The notes under the pieces were generated by a model that was not told the DNA's origin, did no database searches, and saw only the letters and a list, made by a program, of their open reading frames with translations. Made by a program: the position numbers and the translations under genes. This document shows, piece by piece, positions 6,511 to 15,304 of a DNA stretch of 22,256 nucleotides (the stretch's first letter is position 1; each line of letters opens with the position of its first letter). This DNA is from JANMEX01 sp031423755 (lineage in GTDB: Bacteria; Pseudomonadota; Alphaproteobacteria; Rhizobiales; Rhizobiaceae): NCBI GenBank assembly GCA_031423755.1, contig JANPGC010000227.1:1-22256 (forward strand), read 5' to 3'.

Positions 6511-8082
6511 TTGAGCACAAACAACACTCTTGTTGGCCAAACCGAGATCGACCGTATTGATGTCGAGGCGGTGAATTCCGCGCGCGTACGCCAGCCGCTC
6601 TATGCGGCCCGGAAGAAGATATTCCCCAAGCGCACATCCGGCACATTCCGCCGTTTCAAATGGCTGGTCATGCTGGTGACCCTGTCGGTCTACTATCTGA
6701 CGCCTTGGATAAGGTGGGACCGCGGGCCCTATGCCCCGGACCAGGCAGTGTTGCTCGACATTGCTAACCGGCGATTCTACTTCTTCATGATCGAGATCTG
6801 GCCGCAGGAGTTTTACTACATCGCCGGCTTGCTTGTGATGGCCGGGTTTGGTCTGTTTCTGGTGACGTCCGTCGTCGGCCGCGCGTGGTGCGGCTACACA
6901 TGCCCGCAGACCGTCTGGGTGGATCTGTTTCTCGTCGTCGAACGCGCCATCGAAGGCGACCGCAACGCGCGCATGAAGCTCGACGCAGCACCTTGGTCCG
7001 CAAACAAACTGGCCCGGCGCTTATTCAAGCATGTCGTTTGGATTGTGATCGGCATCCTGACTGGAGGCGCCTGGATATTCTACTTTGCCGATGCTCCAAC
7101 CTTGCTTGACAGTTTTGTGCACGGTGACGCGCCGGAAATCGCCTACATCACCGTCGCCGTTCTGACGGCCACCACATATGTTTTCGGCGGTCTGCTGCGC
7201 GAACAGGTGTGCACCTACATGTGCCCTTGGCCGCGCATCCAGGCCGCGATGCTGGACGAAAACTCGCTGACAGTCACTTACAATGACTGGCGCGGCGAAC
7301 CTCGCACACACGGCTCAAAGAAAGCGGCTGCGTCTGGTGTAGCCGGCGGCGACTGTGTCGATTGCAATGCCTGTGTCGCCGTGTGTCCGATGGGTATTGA
7401 TATCCGCGACGGCCAGCAGCTCGAATGCATCACTTGCGCCCTGTGCATTGATGCCTGCGACGGCGTCATGGACAAACTCGGCAGGGAACGCGGACTGATT
7501 TCCTACGCAACCCTTTCCGACTATCAATCCAATATGGCAGTAGCCACCGCCAACGGCACACAACAAATCAGTCCTCAGCGGATTCACAATGCCGAAGGCA
7601 AACTGTCCGCGGCAATCGAACATTTTCACGTCAGGAAATTGTTTCGCCCGCGTGTGCTCGTATATTTGGGTGCCTTCACCGCTGTCGGCATCGGCTTGCT
7701 GACAACACTGCTTTTGCGGGACCGGCTTGCGCTCAACGTTCTGCACGACCGCAATCCGCAGTTCGTAACGCTGTCCGACGGCTCAATCCGCAATGGCTAT
7801 ACAGTCAAAATCTTGAACATGGTCCCCGTCAGGCGGGAAATGGAGCTCGTTCTGGAGGGGCTTGACGGCGCAACAATGGTCGCAGAGCCTTCCAGCGAAC
7901 CCGCAGGACGTACACTCAAAGTTACGGTTGAGCCCGACCAGGCCTCGCCCATCAAGATATTTGTCCGCCAGCCGCCGCTGGCCGGTATTTCTCATGAACA
8001 ACAGTTCCACTTTCGATTGATCGACAAGACGTTGGGTGAAAGCGACCGCTACGAGGCCACTTTCCACGGGCCGGAGCAATAA
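6511..8082 (+). CDS. ccoG: cbb3 oxidase accessory iron-sulfur membrane protein CcoG (RdxA/FixG)
   Basis: The protein (523 aa from TTG 6511) contains RRFKWLVMLVTL and further membrane helices, WCGYTCPQTVW, then VCTYMCPWPRIQ, and two ferredoxin-type clusters. The cluster cysteines are 282, 285, 288, 292 and 306, 309, 312, 316 (CVDCNACVAVCP, then CITCALCIDAC). A periplasmic Ig-like C-terminal domain follows the last helix. CcoG is a cupric reductase thought to supply Cu(I) for cbb3 assembly with CcoI and CcoS. The start is uncertain. TTG 6511 has AAAGG eight nt upstream, while an in-frame GTG at 6472 overlaps the end of ccoP and would add 13 residues. The conserved region begins around IDVEAVNSAR, so either start gives a complete protein. 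Confidence 0.93.
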   Translation: MSTNNTLVGQTEIDRIDVEAVNSARVRQPLYAARKKIFPKRTSGTFRRFKWLVMLVTLSVYYLTPWIRWDRGPYAPDQAVLLDIANRRFYFFMIEIWPQEFYYIAGLLVMAGFGLFLVTSVVGRAWCGYTCPQTVWVDLFLVVERAIEGDRNARMKLDAAPWSANKLARRLFKHVVWIVIGILTGGAWIFYFADAPTLLDSFVHGDAPEIAYITVAVLTATTYVFGGLLREQVCTYMCPWPRIQAAMLDENSLTVTYNDWRGEPRTHGSKKAAASGVAGGDCVDCNACVAVCPMGIDIRDGQQLECITCALCIDACDGVMDKLGRERGLISYATLSDYQSNMAVATANGTQQISPQRIHNAEGKLSAAIEHFHVRKLFRPRVLVYLGAFTAVGIGLLTTLLLRDRLALNVLHDRNPQFVTLSDGSIRNGYTVKILNMVPVRREMELVLEGLDGATMVAEPSSEPAGRTLKVTVEPDQASPIKIFVRQPPLAGISHEQQFHFRLIDKTLGESDRYEATFHGPEQ

Positions 8083-8084
8083 CA

Positions 8085-8576
8085 ATGAAACAAGCCGTCC
8101 AGCAGGAATTCACCGGCAGGCACATGCTGATTATCATGGTGCTTTTCTTCGGCACGATCATCACCGTGAACTTGATAATGGCCACCTTGGCGAACACGAG
8201 TTGGAGCGGATTGGTGGTCCGCAATTCTTACGTCGCAAGCCAGGAGTTCAACGAAAAGGCCGTGGCCGCGCGTGCGCAAGCGGCACTCGGTTGGACGCCA
8301 GTGATCAGGTTTGGTTCAGGACGGATCACCTTTCAGATGCAAGATAAATCTGGCGGGCAAATCGTGCTTGAAGGCGTGAAACTTGTCTTGCGCCATCCGG
8401 TCGGCGAGAAGGCGGACCTTCACCTGACGCTTGAGCGCCAGCCCGACGGCAGTTTCAGCGCAGCAGAGGCCATTCCGGATGGCGTTTGGACGGTTGAGAC
8501 CACAGCACTCTCGCTTGAACACCCGGCGCACTTCACAACGCGAAGGGTGGTACTTTTGGGAGGCAAAATTCAATGA
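8085..8576 (+). CDS. ccoH: cbb3 oxidase assembly protein CcoH (FixH)
   Basis: The 163-aa protein has one N-terminal membrane helix (about 13-35: HMLIIMVLFFGTIITVNLIMA) and then the CcoH hallmark LVVRNSYVASQEFN at 43-56. A periplasmic beta-rich domain follows, ending GVWTVETTALS. CcoH is a membrane-anchored assembly factor that contacts CcoN and the early subcomplex. It starts two nt after the ccoG stop and its TGA overlaps the ccoI ATG (ATGA), so translation of the accessory genes is probably coupled. The length is normal. Confidence 0.93.
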   Translation: MKQAVQQEFTGRHMLIIMVLFFGTIITVNLIMATLANTSWSGLVVRNSYVASQEFNEKAVAARAQAALGWTPVIRFGSGRITFQMQDKSGGQIVLEGVKLVLRHPVGEKADLHLTLERQPDGSFSAAEAIPDGVWTVETTALSLEHPAHFTTRRVVLLGGKIQ

Positions 8577-10822
8577 GCTGTTGCGCTCCGGGCACCGGCG
8601 GCATCCTACTCGGCGCACCGTCGAAAGAAGAAATCCTCCTCGCAAGCCGCAGCATTGGAGACGCCCGGTTTCAAACCTTCCTTTCCGTCACAGGAGTCCA
8701 TTGCGGCGCATGCATTGTTACAATCGAAAAGACCCTGTCTGGCGTTGCCGGCGTCGAGGAAGCACGGGTCAACCTTTCCACCAAACGTGTGTCCATACGC
8801 TGGGATGAGCGCAGTGACCCAGGAGAAATATTCACCGCGCTCGCGCGTATCGGCTATCCCGCAAGCCTGATGGATCTGGATGTCGACCAACCTGACCCGG
8901 TACTCTCCGAGCTCATCCGTGCGCTTGCCATCTCCGGCTTTGCCGCAGGCAACATCATGCTGCTGTCAGTGTCAGTCTGGGCCGGTGCAGAGGCGGCAAC
9001 GCGCGACCTGTTCCACTGGGTTTCAGCATTGATCGCCATCCCGGCGCTGGTCTTTGCGGGCCGCATCTTTTTCCGCTCCGCCTGGAGTGCCTTGCGGCAT
9101 GGCCGAATGAACATGGATGTGCCCATATCACTCGGCGTTTCGCTCGCGTTCGGCATGAGCGTTTATGAAACAGCGACGCACGGTGAGCACGCCTATTTTG
9201 ATGCCTCAGCGACACTGCTGTTTTTCCTGCTGGTTGGCCGGACCTTGGACCATGTGATGCGTGAGAAGGCCCGGACCGCCGTCAAGGGTCTCGTCCGTCT
9301 GAGCGCACGCGGTGCCAATGTCCGCCGACCCGACAAGACGTTGGCATTTGTGCCTGTCTCTGAAATTCTGCCAGACATGATCATGGTTTTGGCCGCAGGA
9401 GAGCGCGTGCCCGTCGATTCGATTGTCGTCAGCGGAGTCTCGGAGATCGACACATCGCTGGCAACAGGCGAGAGCCTTCCAGTCACCGTGGCAGCAGGAC
9501 ACAAATTGGTCGCAGGTACGATGAATCTGAATGGTGCGCTCGAAATCAAGGCGACGGCGTTGGCAGAAGAGTCTTTCCTCGCCGAGATGGTGCGGATGAT
9601 GGAGGCCGCAGAAAGTGGCCGCACCGGATACCGCCGCATCGCCGACCGAGCCTCTGCCCTGTATTCGCCCATGGTGCATCTCACAGCTCTGCTGACCTTC
9701 GTCGGCTGGCTGTGGGTCGGCGGCGATGTTCACGCCTCCCTGACAATTGCAATTGCTGTGTTGATCATCACCTGCCCGTGCGCGCTTGGCCTCGCAGTCC
9801 CGATTGTTCAGGTTATGGCCGCGCAGCGCCTGTTCTCCCACGGCATCATGCTCAAGGACGGCGCGGCCTTGGAGCGGCTGGCGGAGGTTGACACCGTGCT
9901 GTTTGACAAGACAGGGACGCTGACACTTGGCAGGCCAACCGTTTCAAACCTGAGTGAAATTTCGGACGAAGCACGCGCGATAGCCGCTGCAATCGCTGCG
10001 TTCTCGCGCCATCCGGTTTCACAGGCCATTTTTGCGGCCGCGCCGGACGGAAACCTCATCCAGTTGGATACTCCTCCTTTGGAACATCCGGGCCTTGGTC
10101 TCGAGACAAAAATCGGCAAACACACCTACCGCTTGGGGCGAGCATCGTGGGCGGTTTCAAATGGCGATATCGGCAGCGCATACACCAGCCTGTCGCGCGA
10201 TGGCTCGCTCCTTGCCCAGTTCAAAACCCGCGACCAAGTGCGCCCGGGTGCAGCCGCAGCAGTCCTATACCTTAAACACAATGACAAAGCCGTTCGCATC
10301 CTGTCAGGCGACGCACAAGGTCCAGTGGCCGAAGTGGCGCGGGCCTGCGGAATTTCTGATTATTCGCACCAGCTGCTTCCAGGCGAAAAGATGTCTGCAA
10401 TTGAAGCGTACGCCAGTGCAGGTCATGCGGTGCTGATGATCGGCGACGGCCTGAACGATATGCCGGCCTTCTCCGCCGCACACGTGTCGATGGCGACCGC
10501 GACAGCCGCAGACATCGGCCGCAACGCCGCTGATTTTGTGCTGCTCCACCAAAGCCTGGATGCCCTGCCCGTGGCCCATCAAATCGCCCTGAAGTCCGCA
10601 CGCCTCATCCGCGAGAACTTTGCACTCGCCATCGGCTACAATATGCTCGCCGTGCCGGTCGCCGTCCTCGGCTACGTCACGCCGCTTGTCGCAGCAATCG
10701 CCATGTCGTTGTCATCAATCATCGTTGTGGCCAATTCGATGCGCCTTCTGGAGCCGAAGCGCGCCGCCAAAGCAACCGGAGACGACGCCAGAGCGGTTCT
10801 TTCGTCGAGCCTTGCACGATGA
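8573..10822 (+). CDS. ccoI: Copper-translocating P1B-type ATPase CcoI (FixI/CopA2 type)
   Basis: The 749-aa protein starts with a Cys-Cys pair (MSCCAPG) and a heavy-metal-associated domain with GVHCGACI (Cys44, Cys47). It then has membrane helices, the actuator motif TGES at 298-301, and the ion-site motif CPC at 401-403. The phosphorylation motif DKTGTLT carries Asp445. An HP motif (His480-Pro481) and the hinge GDGLND at 624-629 complete the P1B architecture. CcoI exports Cu(I) to the periplasm for the CcoN CuB site rather than mainly for copper tolerance, judged from its place between ccoH and ccoS. It overlaps both neighbours by 4 nt. All catalytic motifs are present. Confidence 0.96.
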   Translation: MSCCAPGTGGILLGAPSKEEILLASRSIGDARFQTFLSVTGVHCGACIVTIEKTLSGVAGVEEARVNLSTKRVSIRWDERSDPGEIFTALARIGYPASLMDLDVDQPDPVLSELIRALAISGFAAGNIMLLSVSVWAGAEAATRDLFHWVSALIAIPALVFAGRIFFRSAWSALRHGRMNMDVPISLGVSLAFGMSVYETATHGEHAYFDASATLLFFLLVGRTLDHVMREKARTAVKGLVRLSARGANVRRPDKTLAFVPVSEILPDMIMVLAAGERVPVDSIVVSGVSEIDTSLATGESLPVTVAAGHKLVAGTMNLNGALEIKATALAEESFLAEMVRMMEAAESGRTGYRRIADRASALYSPMVHLTALLTFVGWLWVGGDVHASLTIAIAVLIITCPCALGLAVPIVQVMAAQRLFSHGIMLKDGAALERLAEVDTVLFDKTGTLTLGRPTVSNLSEISDEARAIAAAIAAFSRHPVSQAIFAAAPDGNLIQLDTPPLEHPGLGLETKIGKHTYRLGRASWAVSNGDIGSAYTSLSRDGSLLAQFKTRDQVRPGAAAAVLYLKHNDKAVRILSGDAQGPVAEVARACGISDYSHQLLPGEKMSAIEAYASAGHAVLMIGDGLNDMPAFSAAHVSMATATAADIGRNAADFVLLHQSLDALPVAHQIALKSARLIRENFALAIGYNMLAVPVAVLGYVTPLVAAIAMSLSSIIVVANSMRLLEPKRAAKATGDDARAVLSSSLAR

Positions 10823-10971
10823 ACAATCTTCTCGTCCTGATACCCGTCGCTCTCTTCCTCGGAGCCGTCGCTTTGAGCGCCTTCCTCTGGTCACTGAAAA
10901 GCGGTCAGTATGATGACCTCGACGGCGCTTCCGAGCGGCTGCTCAGAGACGATGACACAATGCCAAAATGA
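10819..10971 (+). CDS. ccoS: cbb3 oxidase maturation protein CcoS (FixS)
   Basis: This 50-aa ORF overlaps the ccoI stop by 4 nt (ATGA). It has one membrane helix (MNNLLVLIPVALFLGAVALSAFLW), followed by the family signature SLKSGQYDDLDGASERLL and an acidic tail. The size, position after ccoI and the GQYDDL motif identify CcoS. It is needed for cofactor (haem b and CuB) insertion into CcoN and interacts functionally with CcoI. It is the last gene of the cco block. I see no strong intrinsic terminator in the following 102 nt. Confidence 0.95.
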   Translation: MNNLLVLIPVALFLGAVALSAFLWSLKSGQYDDLDGASERLLRDDDTMPK

Positions 10972-11073
10972 CCTTTACGGATTTGTCACTTAAAAGCAGC
11001 GACAAGCTCTGGACGAAATTACAAAAATGGCAATCATGACCCTTCGAACAGCTCAATCGGATTAGTCAGCCGC

Positions 11074-12105
11074 ATGAAAACAGTCTTCTCGCCCCGCCAT
11101 CATGGGCACTCCGGTCAAGTCGAACTGTCTGAAGGCAAGATCGTCCCCGCATTCGAAAAGCCATCGCGCGCCGAGTATGTGCATGCGCGCATCAAGGCAG
11201 TCGGCCTCGGCGAAATCATCCCGCCCGACGAGCACTCGCTGGCTACTGCCGCCAAGGTGCATCGCCAGGACTATCTCGATTTTCTCCCGACGGTGTGGGA
11301 CCGCTGGACAGCCGAAGGCCGAAACGGCACAGCACTGCCCTTTGCGTGGCCTACCAGAGGCCTGCGCGGCGACAGGCGTCCTGAATTCATCGACGGCTTG
11401 CTTGGCTACTATTCGTTCGACGCCGGTATCGGGTTCGTCACCGGCACGTGGGACGCAATCAAGTCTTCGCATGACGTTGCGTTGACTGCGGCCAGCCTTG
11501 TCAACGTGGGCCATCCCGCTGCTTTCGCACTCTGCCGTCCGCCAGGACACCACGCGGGTGCAGGCTTTATGGGCGGCTATTGCTACATCAACAACGCGTC
11601 AGTCGCCGCGCAGTCGTTCCTCGACAAGGGCGCCAAACGTGTGTCCATTCTCGACATTGATTATCACCACGGCAACGGCACACAGGAAATCTTCTACTCC
11701 CGCGCCGACGTGCAGGTCATAAATCTTCACGCCGATCCAATGCAGGAATACCCATACTTTCTCGGCCACAAGGACGAGACGGGAGCGGGCGCAGGTGAAG
11801 GCTTCAACATCAACTACCCGATGCCCTTCGGCACAACTTGGGAGGTTTGGTTGGCAACGCTCGAAGACGCCTGCACAAAGCTGGAAGCCTACAGGCCGGA
11901 TGTGGTTATCATCTCGCTTGGTGTCGACACATTCGAAAAAGATCCGATCAGCCGTTTCAAACTGCGCAGTGAACATTACCCGCTGATCGGCGCGCGTCTA
12001 GCCAAGCTGAACCTGCCGACATTGTTTGTCATGGAGGGCGGCTACGCCGTCGAGGAAATCGGCATCAACGCTGTCGGCGTGCTGACGGGCTTTGAGGACC
12101 GCTGA
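11074..12105 (+). CDS. Acetylpolyamine amidohydrolase / class II histone-deacetylase-like hydrolase
   Basis: The 343-aa protein matches the bacterial acetylpolyamine amidohydrolase subfamily (about 341 aa) of zinc-dependent deacetylases. RPPGHHAG places the catalytic tandem histidines at 159-160. SILDIDYHHGNGTQ gives zinc ligands Asp196 and His198, SLGVDTFEKDP gives Asp285, and EGGYAVEEIG gives the transition-state tyrosine Tyr324. These are each one residue later than in the Mycoplana ramosa enzyme (from memory). The reaction would remove acetyl groups from acetylputrescine, acetylspermidine or similar amides in the cytoplasm. No polyamine gene adjoins it. It stands 102 nt after ccoS and ends 18 nt from the convergent agpT-like gene. 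The upstream sequence has no strong ribosome binding site. The substrate is inferred; the fold and chemistry are not in doubt. Confidence 0.88.
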   Translation: MKTVFSPRHHGHSGQVELSEGKIVPAFEKPSRAEYVHARIKAVGLGEIIPPDEHSLATAAKVHRQDYLDFLPTVWDRWTAEGRNGTALPFAWPTRGLRGDRRPEFIDGLLGYYSFDAGIGFVTGTWDAIKSSHDVALTAASLVNVGHPAAFALCRPPGHHAGAGFMGGYCYINNASVAAQSFLDKGAKRVSILDIDYHHGNGTQEIFYSRADVQVINLHADPMQEYPYFLGHKDETGAGAGEGFNINYPMPFGTTWEVWLATLEDACTKLEAYRPDVVIISLGVDTFEKDPISRFKLRSEHYPLIGARLAKLNLPTLFVMEGGYAVEEIGINAVGVLTGFEDR

Positions 12106-12123
12106 GCGGTGAGCCTTGCAAGC

Positions 12124-13038
12124 CTACCGCAACTCCATGCGTAAATACTGCGCCCGCACCGCCGCTGGCGCGATGCCGTAGCCCTGCTTGAACTGCGCAT
12201 AGAACTGGCTGATCGACGAAAAACCCGAAGCCTCCGCTACCGACGAAATAGCCAGCGAACTCTCCACCAGCAGCGCCCGAGCGCGCATCAGCCGCAGCCG
12301 GATCACGAATTGCTTGAGCGGCACACGCATGATCCGCGTGAAGATCGACAGGCAGTAATTCTCGTGCAACCCTGTCACCTTGGCGATGTCGGCGTTGCGC
12401 AGCGGCTTTTCAAGGTTTTCCAGAACATACCGCACCATGGCAATCACATGCCGGATGTGCACTGAACTCAGCGCCCGGCTTCCGGCAAGTTCATGCTCCG
12501 GCGCACGCAGATAAGTCAGCGGCCCGGACGCAGCGCGGCGGAACAGTGCGTTCAGCTCCATCTTGACCAGCTCCGCCCGTTCAAAATCATTGCTACGATA
12601 GTCGTCATACCAGCGCTGCACCTGTTCGGCAGAACAAAGGCTTTCCGGAAGCGCAATCATCCCGCCGCCGAACAGGTCCATCTGCAATTTGGTGATGTGG
12701 TGCATCATCAAAAACGCGTCAAGAGGCAGATAAATATTGCAAAGCCTGTGCGGCCCCTCGCCCATGCGGTCTACAACCGTCAACTGATGCGGAATGCCTG
12801 CCCAGAAAATAACCAGCCTGTTGGCGGGAATAAGAATTGTCTGGCCATCGACATTGTATTCCATCGACATGTTGAGCGCAAAGTTCGCTTCGATATGGCC
12901 GTGCCAATGCGGCTGCGGTATGATCACGGGCTCAAAAATCCGGATGCCAAATCGCCCGAACGCGCGGTTCGCCGCATAGAAGTGCCGCTCGTGGCTCGGC
13001 ACGGGTACGGCATTGCGCTGAGCAGCCAACTCTTTCAA
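12124..13038 (-). CDS. agpT: AraC-family transcription regulator of the alpha-galactoside operon (AgpT-like)
   Basis: The protein has an N-terminal cupin-like sugar-sensing domain (PHWHGHIEANF, then ILIPANRLVIFWAGIPHQL) and a C-terminal double helix-turn-helix of the AraC/XylS type. The latter runs from NADIAKVTGLHENYCLSIF through SVAEASGFSSISQFYAQFK. The frame is open to 13191, but the first 51 codons look unlike family members. TTG at 13038 has AAGGG six nt upstream and gives 304 aa, the usual length, with KELAAQRNAVPVPSHERHF at the N-terminus, so I chose it. It is transcribed away from agpA. In Sinorhizobium meliloti an AraC-type activator, AgpT, is encoded beside the agp genes and activates them in response to alpha-galactosides, and the same role is inferred here. 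Confidence 0.85.
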   Translation of the reverse strand: MKELAAQRNAVPVPSHERHFYAANRAFGRFGIRIFEPVIIPQPHWHGHIEANFALNMSMEYNVDGQTILIPANRLVIFWAGIPHQLTVVDRMGEGPHRLCNIYLPLDAFLMMHHITKLQMDLFGGGMIALPESLCSAEQVQRWYDDYRSNDFERAELVKMELNALFRRAASGPLTYLRAPEHELAGSRALSSVHIRHVIAMVRYVLENLEKPLRNADIAKVTGLHENYCLSIFTRIMRVPLKQFVIRLRLMRARALLVESSLAISSVAEASGFSSISQFYAQFKQGYGIAPAAVRAQYLRMELR

Positions 13039-13062
13039 ACCAGACCCTTGAATCTTAATTTC

Positions 13063-13098
13063 CCGGAAAACAATCTGCCAAAACAGTATTGCCGGAAA
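13063..13098. promoter_or_regulatory. Candidate regulator-binding direct repeats in the divergent intergenic region
   Basis: CCGGAAA occurs at 13063-13069 and 13092-13098 in the same orientation, 29 bp apart, with a partial copy GCCAAAA at 13077-13083 between them. Pairs of direct repeats are usual AraC-family operators. The site lies about 110-145 bp upstream of the agpA ATG and just upstream of the agpT start. No convincing sigma70 hexamers for agpA are visible, consistent with dependence on an activator. The binding assignment is a guess. Confidence 0.3.
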
Positions 13099-13208
13099 CC
13101 GTGTCCGCCGCAATGGTGAGATGACCGGACTAGCGGAGTTTTTGTCGTCGGCTCGGTGTGGGAGAAGAGTTAAAGCTGATTGGGCCGGCAACGGCCATGG
13201 GAGGAATT

Positions 13209-15284
13209 ATGAACAAGTCTATCCGGCGCGCCGCCGTTGCGGCGCTTATGCTGGGCGTTTCTGTTGCGGCTGTAAAAGCCGAAATGATGGCGCCGACCGC
13301 GCCACCGGAAGCCCCCAAATTTGATGCTCAAGGTGAGCCAATCTACGTAAACCGCGCGGATGTTGCTGAGTACAAGGCTTTGCCCGCCTACTCCGAACCG
13401 GCTTGGGTGGCCGAGTTTGAAAAGGCCGGCAAGCTGCCGCCCTTGGCCGAACGTTTGCCCAAGGAGCCAATGGTCTACAAGACTGCCAACATGCCTGACG
13501 GCCCGGGCGTCTACGGCGACGTGATGCGTCACGTCATCGGCGGGCGGCCGGAAGGCTGGAATTTCTGGGCTGGCCAGTCCTACGGCTGGGGCGGCATCGA
13601 TATTGGTCTCGTCGAATGTCTGACCCGCACCGGCCCGCTGTTCCAGATCAATTCGACTGATCTGCAGCCGATGCCGAACCTTGCCAAGTCCTGGGAATGG
13701 TCAGCGGACGGCATGTCATTGATCGTGCACCTCATCGAAGGCGCAAAATGGTCTGATGGCGATCCGTTCGACACCGAAGACATCGCCTTCTACTGGAATG
13801 ATGTCATCATGGACCCGGAAGTGACGCCACTGATGGGCGCCGCACAGGAAACCTACGGCAAGGGAACCACGCTCGACATCATTGACGCCAACACCTTCAA
13901 GATGAACTTCACGTCGGCGTTTCCTGAGTCCGTTCTTTACCAAATGGCGTACGGCAACTTCTGTCCGGGTCCTTCACACATCCTCAAGCCAGCCCATCCC
14001 AAATATGGCGGCAAGAGCTATGAGGCTTTCCAGAAAGCCTTCCCGGCTGACATGATGAACTTTCCGGTCATGGGCGCTTGGGCCGTGGTCGAGCATCGTC
14101 CCGACGACATCGTCGTGCTGCGCCGCAATCCCTACTACTGGAAGGTCGACGAGACCGGCCAGCAGCTGCCCTACCTTGACGAAATGCAGTATCGCCTTTC
14201 GACGTGGGCAGACCGCGACGTGCAAGCAGTCGCCGGCAGCGGCGACTTCTCAAATCTTGAACAGGCCGAAAACTACGTCGAAAGCCTGAAGAAGGCGGCT
14301 GATCCGGCAAGCCCGGCACGTCTGGCCTTCGGCCCGCGCACCATTGGCTACTCGCTCTTGCCAAACTTCTCCGGCAACGGCTGGGGTGAGCCCGATGCCC
14401 GCGGCCAAGCCGTGCGGGAGCTCAATCGCAACGCTGATTTCCGCAAGGCGATAACCTATGCGCTTGACCGGCAGCGGCTGGGCGAAAGCCTCGTCAAAGG
14501 CCCGTTCACCACACCTTATCCGGGCGGACTCTACGCCGGAACAGCCTTCTACGACGCAGCTTCGACTGTGTTCTACCCGTTCTCGGCAGACAGCGCCAAA
14601 GAAGCGCTCGCCGCAGCCGGGTTGAAAGACACGGACGGCAACGGCTTCGTCAATGTTGCAGGAGGGGACGATTTGAACATCACGCTTCTGACCCAGTCGG
14701 ACTATTCCACCGACAAGAACCTCGCCGAAGGCGTGGTTGCCATGATGGGCGATGCAGGTGTGAAGGTCACATTGAACGCGCTCACTGGCAAAGATTTCGA
14801 CAATGCCCGTGAATCCGGCAAGTTCGACTGGGTCATCTACCGCAATCAGACTGATCTGATCACGGCAGTGCAGAGCACGGACAGGCTTGCTCCGGTCGGC
14901 CCGAGCACGACCATCCAGCATCGCGCCAACACCGGCGGACAATTGGATTTGCTGCCGTTTGAGGAAGAGATGGTGAAAACCGTCAACGCCTTCATCTCGA
15001 GCCGCGATCCTGCCGAGCGTGTGACGTTGATGAAAACCTATCAGAAACTGTACACTGAAAACCTGTTCGGCATCGGCCTGACGGCCTATCCTGGTGCGCT
15101 GATCATCAACAAGCGTTTCTCCAATATCCCGGCCGGCGCGCCGATCTATATGTACAACTGGGCTGAGGACAACATCATCCGCGAACGCGTTTGGGTTGCC
15201 GCCGACAAACAGCTCGGGGCCGAGCTGCATCCAAAGACGCTGCCGGGCAAATTAGGCGACAAGGGCCCGATTGCGGCCAACTGA
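13209..15284 (+). CDS. agpA: Periplasmic alpha-galactoside-binding protein of an ABC transporter (SBP_bac_5 family)
   Basis: The 691-aa protein begins with a Sec signal peptide (MNKSIRRAAVAALMLGVSVAAVKA, probable cleavage after Ala24). A proline-rich linker and an extra N-terminal domain of roughly 90 residues follow. The oligopeptide-binding-protein fold then starts (GLVECLTRTG, later KSWEWSADGMSLIVHL and GAKWSDGDPFDTEDIAFYW). This large form belongs to the group with rhizobial AgpA, which binds melibiose and raffinose rather than peptides. ATG 13209 has a clear GGAGG just upstream; an earlier in-frame start at 13158 would hide the signal peptide. A perfect stem-loop follows the stop, then agpB. 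The context with family-4 glycosidases supports a sugar ligand. The exact specificity is inferred. Confidence 0.85.
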   Translation: MNKSIRRAAVAALMLGVSVAAVKAEMMAPTAPPEAPKFDAQGEPIYVNRADVAEYKALPAYSEPAWVAEFEKAGKLPPLAERLPKEPMVYKTANMPDGPGVYGDVMRHVIGGRPEGWNFWAGQSYGWGGIDIGLVECLTRTGPLFQINSTDLQPMPNLAKSWEWSADGMSLIVHLIEGAKWSDGDPFDTEDIAFYWNDVIMDPEVTPLMGAAQETYGKGTTLDIIDANTFKMNFTSAFPESVLYQMAYGNFCPGPSHILKPAHPKYGGKSYEAFQKAFPADMMNFPVMGAWAVVEHRPDDIVVLRRNPYYWKVDETGQQLPYLDEMQYRLSTWADRDVQAVAGSGDFSNLEQAENYVESLKKAADPASPARLAFGPRTIGYSLLPNFSGNGWGEPDARGQAVRELNRNADFRKAITYALDRQRLGESLVKGPFTTPYPGGLYAGTAFYDAASTVFYPFSADSAKEALAAAGLKDTDGNGFVNVAGGDDLNITLLTQSDYSTDKNLAEGVVAMMGDAGVKVTLNALTGKDFDNARESGKFDWVIYRNQTDLITAVQSTDRLAPVGPSTTIQHRANTGGQLDLLPFEEEMVKTVNAFISSRDPAERVTLMKTYQKLYTENLFGIGLTAYPGALIINKRFSNIPAGAPIYMYNWAEDNIIRERVWVAADKQLGAELHPKTLPGKLGDKGPIAAN

Positions 15285-15304
15285 CGGTTTCCTCCCGAAA
15301 CCAG

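Noticed and set aside
10990..11014. TTGTC...GACAA inverted repeat between ccoS and the amidohydrolase gene, possible FNR box or terminator
   Set aside because: The half-sites are not TTGAT/ATCAA, the 13-plus nt spacing is wrong for FNR, and the 5-bp stem lacks GC strength and a U-tract.
12098..12110. ACCGC-TGA-GCGGT hairpin at the end of the amidohydrolase gene
   Set aside because: The stem is only 5 bp with a 3-nt loop and no U-tract, too weak to call a bidirectional terminator for the convergent pair.
14250..15230. A 326-codon minus-strand open frame opposite agpA
   Set aside because: It lies wholly antisense to the binding-protein gene, has no family motif, and its composition is that of a complementary-frame shadow.
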